NCBI GenBank assembly: GCA_008000375.1
Contig: SMOI01000176.1
Span: forward strand, 40,497-69,896
Direction: 5' to 3'
Source of the DNA: Poteriospumella lacustris
Lineage: Eukaryota; Sar; Chrysophyceae; Chromulinales; Dinobryaceae
Length of the DNA stretch: 29,400 nucleotides
The notes under the pieces are model-generated. The model worked only from the letters and a program-made list of their open reading frames with translations, did no database searches and was not told where the DNA came from. Both the position numbers and the translations under genes were made by a program. Of this stretch, positions 23,374-29,400 are shown piece after piece (positions within the stretch are counted from its first letter, which is position 1; each line of letters opens with the position of its first letter).

Positions 23374-23726
23374 AATGACCAGGGATTCTTTTCTGCGGGA
23401 ACTGCTCCAATCTGTCTATTTCGCGTACTTTGCTCAAACCAAAGACAATTACAGCCACTAGTGAAACAGAAGGACGCATATGTAAATGTAAGTGTAACTT
23501 TCTCGTCGCTGTCTTTGTTGAGTTAGGTTCAGCAGCTCACCGCTGGGGGTGAAACGATGAAACGGTGCACTGCGGGCTGGGGCCATCTGGTTGAGTTTGT
23601 GTTTCTGGGCATGTCGAGGGTCAAAATACCAGTACAGTACTACATACTGTATGAACGACTTGTAACTCTATCATATCATCGGAAGAGGTCTCGTAAGTCA
23701 AAGGCCATTTACACCGTTTGCGTATT
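23374..23726. other. Short intergenic region between two minus-strand genes
   Basis: 353 bases that must hold the 3' end of the dynactin gene and the promoter of the coiled-coil gene. A TACAGTAC / TACTGTA-like inverted motif lies near 23632-23653. No gene seen. Confidence 0.4.
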
Positions 23727-24896
23727 TTATTTTCCCAAGGCAGCCAAACGAGCTTCTACTTGTTGTACATTTTCTTGAAACACCTGCAAGTTGTCTTCCA
23801 AGCCTTGTTTCATGGCCGCCAACACTTCGTCGTTACTTTGCAGTAAGGATGTGAGGTCTTTCGCTTGTGTTTCAAGTTCATCCAACCGCTGAACGGTTGT
23901 GGTTGCGTTCCAATGAACAGTCTCTAGTGTCTTCAGACGGGCCGCAAGAATCGGCAAATCATCGGCGACACTTTCGATTTGCCGCACTCGTTCAGCGAAG
24001 CCTTCAATCTTCTTCGCCGCCTCAAAGATTTTGATTTCATTAGCCGCGGCAGAAGAAACAGCCTTGGTTGCTGCTCCCGCAGAAGTACTGGAAGAGCCGG
24101 ATGTGAGAGATTCCAAATCAGAACGCAACAACTTGGATTTCGCCTTGATTGTGTCCAGTGTTTTCGTGTCCAACAAGGCTATTCGCTCCTCCAGGTGCTG
24201 TGCCACCTTGATCAAGGGGACACTGCTGCCAATAGAAGCTTGGTGAACAATAGATTCAGGATATACGCTGGTTTGCAAGTCCGCCAAGTTGCTCTGCTGT
24301 CCGACCAGCGCCTCCAAACGATGAAGACGCTCTTCCAGGGCCAACACTTCCCGAGGAACGGGCGGCGCTGCTTGCTGTGAAGGAATTGTGCTGGATGCAT
24401 TGTTTGATAGAAGTTGCATCTTCGAAATTAAATCTTGGAAAACAGACGCTTCTGTCGCGCCAGGATTCTGCTCTCTGATACGTTCCCAAGCAGGGTTTTG
24501 CCCAACGGCTGCCGACTCTGCGATAACACGTTCAGTCTCTGCCTGCAAATATTCCCACAGCGATGCCTTCTCCTTTTTCTCCACGTTCACCATTACGCCG
24601 AGATCGCTTTGTAATTCTTTCAGTTCATTTTGCAACCGAAGGAACTTCTCCCAGGGCGATTCCAGGCCACGCTTCACCGAATTCTGATCTGCCGTCGTCC
24701 ATTGATCAACTCTTCCTCCCGAATTTTGAAACCTTTTGAAAGAATCAAGAACTTCCAAAGGTTCGGTTGAAATAGCAATTTCAACTTCTGGAGGAACTTG
24801 GTTTCGAGTCACCTCGGTCAAGTTCGACGATTGCAAACTTTGGGGTTCGCCATCGGCTTCAAAGATTTCCTCTTCAACTTTTCCACGATATTCCAT
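23727..24896 (-). CDS. DCTN2: Dynactin subunit 2 (dynamitin, p50)
   Basis: Dynamitin is a shoulder subunit of dynactin, the cofactor of cytoplasmic dynein, and holds the p150 arm on the Arp1 filament. The gene is a single exon of 389 residues, close to human p50 (about 400). The sequence is acidic at the N-terminus (VEEEIFEADGEP) and then mostly coiled coil. Family-like blocks are the central EERIALLDTKTLDTIKAKSK and the C-terminal QRLDELETQAKDLTSLLQSN running to a final EARLAALGK, very near the family's usual C-terminus. The ATG has an in-frame TGA directly upstream, so the start is firm; it lacks the first about 15 residues of the animal protein. AATAAA on the minus strand (23731-23726) overlaps the stop codon, which suggests a very short 3' end, or chance. 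Confidence 0.88.
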   Translation of the reverse strand: MEYRGKVEEEIFEADGEPQSLQSSNLTEVTRNQVPPEVEIAISTEPLEVLDSFKRFQNSGGRVDQWTTADQNSVKRGLESPWEKFLRLQNELKELQSDLGVMVNVEKKEKASLWEYLQAETERVIAESAAVGQNPAWERIREQNPGATEASVFQDLISKMQLLSNNASSTIPSQQAAPPVPREVLALEERLHRLEALVGQQSNLADLQTSVYPESIVHQASIGSSVPLIKVAQHLEERIALLDTKTLDTIKAKSKLLRSDLESLTSGSSSTSAGAATKAVSSAAANEIKIFEAAKKIEGFAERVRQIESVADDLPILAARLKTLETVHWNATTTVQRLDELETQAKDLTSLLQSNDEVLAAMKQGLEDNLQVFQENVQQVEARLAALGK

Positions 24897-25305
24897 GATT
24901 CAATGACACAATCCTGAATGAAAATCTGTCCAGTCTTGTCAGAATAACATACGATTTCTTGAGTGAATCGCACTCTGAAGGCTGAAGAGAGGCTGAAGAG
25001 GCTGCCATTTCAAACTCGACCCTGTCGAGCACAGAATCTGGGAAACGTTGGTGCGATGTCGTCGTCATCTCGAGCACACATAATCGTCATCATCACACTC
25101 GTGATGAATCGCCCACGGTGAATGGAACGAGTGGTTTGGTTATTGGTTATAGTTCGTTGTAAATTCACAAGTGAACTGAATAGGAATCGGATGCATGATT
25201 ATTTGTAGCCGATTGCAAATTTTAGTCAAGTGACGCTTTCTAAAGGAGAAACAACAGAGGTCCTAGTCATTGTCAACCTGTTCCTGTTTCGCCAGTGTTT
25301 GGTTT
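24897..25305. promoter_or_regulatory. Divergent promoter region of DCTN2 and the TsaD-like gene
   Basis: 409 bases between two divergent start codons, so it must carry both promoters. A minus-strand frame with ATG at 25008 (MAASSASLQPS) is open to a GTATGT, but no acceptor joins it in phase to dynamitin. No clear element recognised. Confidence 0.4.
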
Positions 25306-27057
25306 ATGCATTGTTCAATCTCTCTGCTGGTAGTGGTGATCATGTCTCTATTAACAGGAAGCATAGGCTTCATAACAGGATTCCCTAAGAAGCAGTTATT
25401 GAAGCCAAATACCGTCATTTCGAGGCTGAGATCACGGGAAGCTCTGAATGGGACACCGTTTACGAGGGATGGCATTGGGTTGCCAAAGGGAACGTTCAAC
25501 GAACGTCTGAAATATCGTCTGGAACGTGAACAGCTTTCTGGTTTGCCAGCAAAACGACCTTATCTGGTCTTGGGCATCGAATCGTCCTGCGATGACACTG
25601 GGGTTGGTGTGGTTTCATCAGACGGGCACATTCTCTCCAACGTCGTCTATTCTCAACATCAGATACACAACAAATTTGGAGGAGTCGTGCCCACGTTAGC
25701 AATGGAAGCTCATAAGTCGAATATTGACATTGCTGTGGAGCGAGCCATTCAGGAAGCCGGCCTATCTAGCGTTGAGGATGTCGATGCTATCGCTGCAACG
25801 AAAGGCCCTGGATTAGAAATATGCCTTCGTATTGGACTCAACAAAGCTCAAACATTGGCGAAAAGCTTCAACAAACCGTTTGTAACCGTCCATCATCATG
25901 AAGCTCACTGCCTGTTGGCACGGCTCGTCGGAGAACAGATTCAATCGATGGATACACCTCTCCCGACCGCGAAGCCGACCAGAACGACCTCAACGTCATT
26001 TCCATGGACCTTCAAACCGAAAATTGACTACCCGTTCCTTGTTTTCCTTGCTTCTGGTGGGCATACTTCCATACTCTTGTGTCGTGGATTGGGTGAATAT
26101 GACTTCATCGGTGGCACGTTAGACGATGCCCTAGGTGAAGGTTTCGATAAAGCGGCTCGATTGATGGGATTAGAGAGTGAAACGACCGGTGGACCCGAAA
26201 TTGAACGTCTCGCTCAGTTTTATGAAGAAAATGCAGATGCGATCAAGGCGAGAAATCTGTCCATTCCGTTCGAACATGCGATGAAAGTGCCCATGCGTGA
26301 TCGCATGACCTGCGACTTCAGTTATGCCGGATTGAAGAATTCCTTCCGCAAAGAAGTCCTGAAGTTTCGCTCGTTGTTGGGATTGAACGATACCGTGCTC
26401 AATGCGCCAGCACAGCAGATGGTAGAGACGAGCGATGTCGTGGTACGTACTGTTGTTGAGATCTGATCTGATGTCCCACTTACGTTTGTCCTTTCTGAAA
26501 ATGAAAACGGTTGCACCTTCTTGCTTGTTAGACGCTTCCGAAGGATGTAGCGGCGTATCTGAGCTACGTATACCAAGACATTGCCTTTTCCCATGTCGAA
26601 GATCGATTGAACGTGGCGTTTCGGTATTTGGATAGTCGCAAACTCACGGCGCAACTGACGGGTTTGGTAGTGGTGGGAGGAGTCGCAGCGAATATGACCC
26701 TTCGCAGGTACTGTTGCCCTCCCAACGAAAATGACAGACCTTTTGGTGGGAGTATGGCTGAGTGTGATGTGTTATTGATACAGACGGCTACTCCAATTGC
26801 TGCAGAAGCAGAAGCGCCACGATCATTTGCAGTTGATCTTCCCACCGATGGCGTTGTGTACGGACAACGGGGTGATGGCCGCTTGGGCAGGCATTGAGAA
26901 GTTGGAACAGTTTATTTCGAATGCATCGGAAGGGCATGAGCCGTTACCACGATGGAACATTGGTACCCTGCTACCAGATCGTCCAGGCTACGAAAACAAC
27001 GTGCCCTTGAGCAAGCGACCGACGCAACGGAAGCCACCTTCGTCGGTAGCCCAGTAA
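25306..27057 (+). CDS. Organelle-type tRNA N6-threonylcarbamoyladenosine transferase (TsaD/Qri7/OSGEPL1 family)
   Basis: Transfers threonylcarbamoyl to A37 of ANN-decoding tRNAs. Three exons: 25306-26442, 26532-26707 and 26784-27057 (introns 89 and 76 bp); 528 residues. Visible motifs in order: GIESSCDDTG, GPGLEICLRIG, the metal site HHHEAH (196-201; H197 and H201 fit the ligand pair), SGGHTSILL, GGTLDDALGEGFDKAARL, DFSYAGLKNSFRK, then across intron 1 QDIAFSHVEDRL, VVGGVAANMTLRR, and across intron 2 LCTDNGVMAAWAG. ESSCDDT marks the bacterial/organellar branch and not cytosolic Kae1. About 85 residues precede the catalytic domain. The leader starts with a hydrophobic stretch (MHCSISLLVVVIMSLLTGS) and goes on as a basic, Ser/Arg-containing segment, so it is organelle-targeted by inference (mitochondrion, or plastid if the organism has one). 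AATAAA at 27320-27325 may be its polyadenylation signal. Confidence 0.95.
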
Positions 27058-27497
27058 AGTGAGAGAAACGTCCTATATGCGTGCCAACGGCGTAATTTTC
27101 ATTTGTAAATACTCTCGGGAGGATCGAGAGCTATCATTTTAAATCCTGAATACCCTCTATCTATCTATCTCCCTCTCTCGCTCTGACACTACGTTACGTC
27201 TTCTATATATGTCGTGGTAAAACAACAATGACCACCACGATTGTGAGCAAAACAGCCGAATGGCGGAACACGCTTCTCGCATATCTCTGCGACAACGGCG
27301 AAAACCACAACGACAAAAAAATAAAGGAAACAGCAACACAAACACCTACACCCACCCCCCCCACTACACCGACACTACACCTACGCCAACCGCAACACAT
27401 CATCAGCATCGGTGAAGCCAGCCATTCTCTCCGTGCGGCCCCACCCACCCAGCAGGGGACAGGGGATCGACGAACCCAATTCTCGGCCGCATGGCCT
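27058..27497. other. Tail-to-tail intergenic region with simple repeats
   Basis: 440 bases between the TsaD-like (plus) and anoctamin (minus) genes. It contains (CTAT)n running into (CTCT)n at about 27155-27183 and an AC/CCCA-rich stretch near 27335-27380. A 120-codon plus-strand frame (27228-27590) overlaps the last anoctamin exon and has no family resemblance. Confidence 0.55.
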
Positions 27498-29400
27498 TCA
27501 TCGATAAGCCGTGACTGGATTTCCGACGTACCCTTTCATCCCTTGCGTCACATCCTCATCGTGAATCTATACACAACACACGACGGTTAGACAAATACAT
27601 CCAGCACACATACACACACCAATACACAGGAGATGCCGCACGTACCTGGAACAAGGCCAAATCCAATTTCGCACTGCTCTTCCCTGAGCCATCGTCATGC
27701 AACGATCCGACCGTATGCGCTTTCTTCTTCGCGGATTTCTCTTTCTCCTTGTTCATTTCTTCTTCCGTCATGTTCAAACGTTCATTCAAATACGTTTGAC
27801 GTTGCTTTTGAATCGCGACGTGGGGAGGTTCATCGTCAACAAACGCCGCAAACGCCATCATCGCGACCAAAATCGCATATTGCAATCCAATGAACAACCA
27901 CGTTTTGCCCACATTCGAAAACGTGATCAATTCCATCGTATAACACAAGAGACCCGAGTTCGTCACCACCGCAATGACCGCCGTCAACTGCAAAATGACC
28001 AACCACGTGCCCACATCTTGGGCGCCCATCGGAATCACCCGACGATGCAAATGCAACAACTTGTTCCCATCCGACCGAATTTCAATGAGATTGCTGATGT
28101 ACGCCATGATCGGTGCGATCGGACAGGCCGCCACAAACAACGTGACGTACCCATATTGAATGAACACCTGACCGTAGTCACCCAAGATGTCCAACGACGC
28201 ATCGTATTCCGGCAATCGTTTCTCCAATTCAATCTCACCAGGAGGCTTCGGTTCAATACCTTTTTTGCGAGCCTCTTCGTATTCCTGTTCTTCAGCACGT
28301 TCGGCCAGGTATTTGTTGATTTTCAACGTGGCGTAGGTGCTGATTTTGTCGACGGTCAATTTGGTTCCTGTGGGGGGGGGGCGGAGGAGGAGGAGACAGC
28401 AGCAGCAGCAGCAGCAGTGGTCAGTGTCCGTTTCCGTTTATGATCATCTGAACACGGCGTGCATCAAAACTTACCGAAGATAATCGCCAATTGATAGGCG
28501 AGCTCTCCCAGACAAGAGCCATTGCACGATTCACCCAAATTCCACTTGATAAACGCGATGAAGAACAACGACGCGTACGAGTTGATGAACGAGAAGGCGA
28601 ACAACTTCGCAATCAACGCATCGTCGTATTCGGTATCCGTTCTATCGACACAGAGCGAGAAAGAGAAAGAGAAAGAGAGAATACGGGGTTAAAAATGGGT
28701 AGCAAACCTAGACGGACGTGTCACCTTACCGATGGTTCTCTTGGTCCGTCAACGAGATGGCCATGTTGTTGTAGACCATCGCCAGCACCGTGATCTGTAC
28801 GGCCGATAAAATGGACACCGCGGTATTCCCGTCACTCGATTCCACAGTACTCTTTTGGGAATTGAAATAGTATTGCAGACCAAAGATACCCGAGACACAG
28901 GCGATGACCAACAAAATCATCCCACCAATCACCGCAAACGAATACATCAACTTGCGGAACTTGCGTCGTGGATCAAAGTAATGAATCTCTTTGCCATCGA
29001 TAAGAGAACGCTTGACTTCATCAAATTCATATTCGGGACGTTCCGATTCTTCGTCTTCGAATTGTGTCATTCCCCAGTCCATCGCCTTGGTCGCTTCGGT
29101 ACGTTTCCAATATTCAATCATCAATTGGGACCAAAACGATACGAAAATACAGAAAAAGGGAATCGTATAACCAGTTAGCAAGGCTTCTCCAATTGAATTG
29201 TAGATACCCGTCTCAATCGCTAAGTCTACACAGACGAGTAATCCAGCGATGGACAACGGCAACAACCACGTCGTGTAGTGACCCGTGAAACAGAAATACA
29301 ACGCCACTTTCTCACCAAAATACTCTTTGATATCATCCAGGGGCTGTTCCCATGGTCGAACTTTCCATGTTAACCAACGCTGTTCCAAATCGTCGGCAAG
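27498..29400 (-). CDS. Anoctamin (TMEM16) family membrane protein, 5' part outside the window
   Basis: TMEM16 proteins are calcium-gated lipid scramblases or chloride channels, or ER/plasma-membrane tethers. Four exons are visible: 29400-28730 (open at the edge), 28641-28475, 28367-27646 and 27566-27498, with introns of 88, 107 and 79 bp, all GT-AG and in phase; 542 residues of C-terminal part. Family blocks: IKEYFGEKVALYFCF before the first membrane helix, EYDDALIAKLFAFSFINSY after intron 1, IQYGYVTLFVAACPIAPI (helix 7) and NLIEIRSDGNKL (helix 8). In helix 8 the calcium-binding Glu and Asp are kept. In helix 7, by my own alignment to TMEM16A, the two Glu positions are Asp and Gln. The last exon adds a 22-residue tail after the Lys/Glu-rich cytosolic segment. 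Whether it is channel, scramblase or tether cannot be told from this part. Confidence 0.93.
28372..28417 (+). repeat. G-run and (CAG)7 inside an anoctamin intron
   Basis: Ten G at 28372-28381 and seven CAG at 28397-28417, within the 107-bp intron 28474-28368. On the coding strand the G-run becomes a C-run directly before the CAG acceptor and acts as its pyrimidine tract. Confidence 0.85.
28655..28681 (+). repeat. (GAGAAA)n in an anoctamin intron
   Basis: GAGAAA-type repeat, C/T-rich on the coding strand, just upstream of the acceptor of the 88-bp intron 28729-28642; it serves as the pyrimidine-rich tract. Confidence 0.75.

Noticed and set aside
24896-25008. Possible extra N-terminal exon for dynamitin (MAASSASLQPS, GTATGT donor)
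   Set aside because: No acceptor before the dynamitin ATG joins it in phase, and an in-frame TGA sits directly upstream of that ATG.
27228-27590. 120-codon plus-strand frame after the TsaD-like gene
   Set aside because: Low-complexity Thr/Pro middle, overlaps the last anoctamin exon on the other strand, no family resemblance.

Overview
The window is eukaryotic nuclear DNA from a protist, most likely a stramenopile (heterokont). Genes are split by short GT-AG introns (about 53-145 bp), lie on both strands and are packed closely. The x-x-Pro-Thr tetrapeptide stalk at 18.4-18.6 kb is a repeat style common in diatom, brown-algal and oomycete proteins. A CCT-motif protein occurs next to a ciliary protein (EFHB), a combination that speaks against fungi. 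This placement is inference. No prokaryotic operons, CRISPR, tRNA, rRNA or transposon was seen.

Layout, left to right: (1) 1-1341 minus, 5' part of a JmjN-JmjC histone demethylase of KDM5/JARID1 type, cut by the left edge; (2) 2324-3165 minus, an unrecognised protein whose best frame contains an in-frame TGA; (3) 3232-10408 plus, a 2338-residue HEATR5/Laa1-type HEAT-repeat protein in three exons; (4) 10947-12249 minus, an EFHB/CFAP21-like ciliary protein; (5) 12773-15161 plus, a 717-residue CCT-motif nuclear protein; (6) 16459-17811 minus, the Hsp90 co-chaperone Cdc37; (7) 18239-20390 plus, a membrane-anchored ArfGAP with signal peptide, Pro-Thr stalk, transmembrane helix, PH, ArfGAP and ankyrin repeats; (8) 21249-23373 minus, an unrecognised coiled-coil protein; (9) 23727-24896 minus, dynactin subunit 2 (dynamitin); (10) 25306-27057 plus, an organelle-type TsaD/Qri7/OSGEPL1 tRNA t6A enzyme; (11) 27498-29400 minus, a TMEM16/anoctamin, cut by the right edge.

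Most neighbours are head-to-head (short shared 5' regions) or tail-to-tail (shared low-complexity 3' regions). There is no operon logic. Several products act in membrane traffic or on microtubules (HEATR5, ArfGAP, dynactin, EFHB, anoctamin), but I treat this as housekeeping content and not as a dedicated cluster.

The most original item is gene 7. Known ACAP/ASAP-type ArfGAPs are cytosolic; here the PH-ArfGAP-ankyrin module is built as the cytoplasmic tail of a type I membrane protein with an exposed Pro-Thr stalk, which looks like a receptor-type Arf regulator. Second are the in-frame TGA in gene 2, altered calcium-site residues in the anoctamin, and a signal-peptide-like leader on the TsaD homologue.
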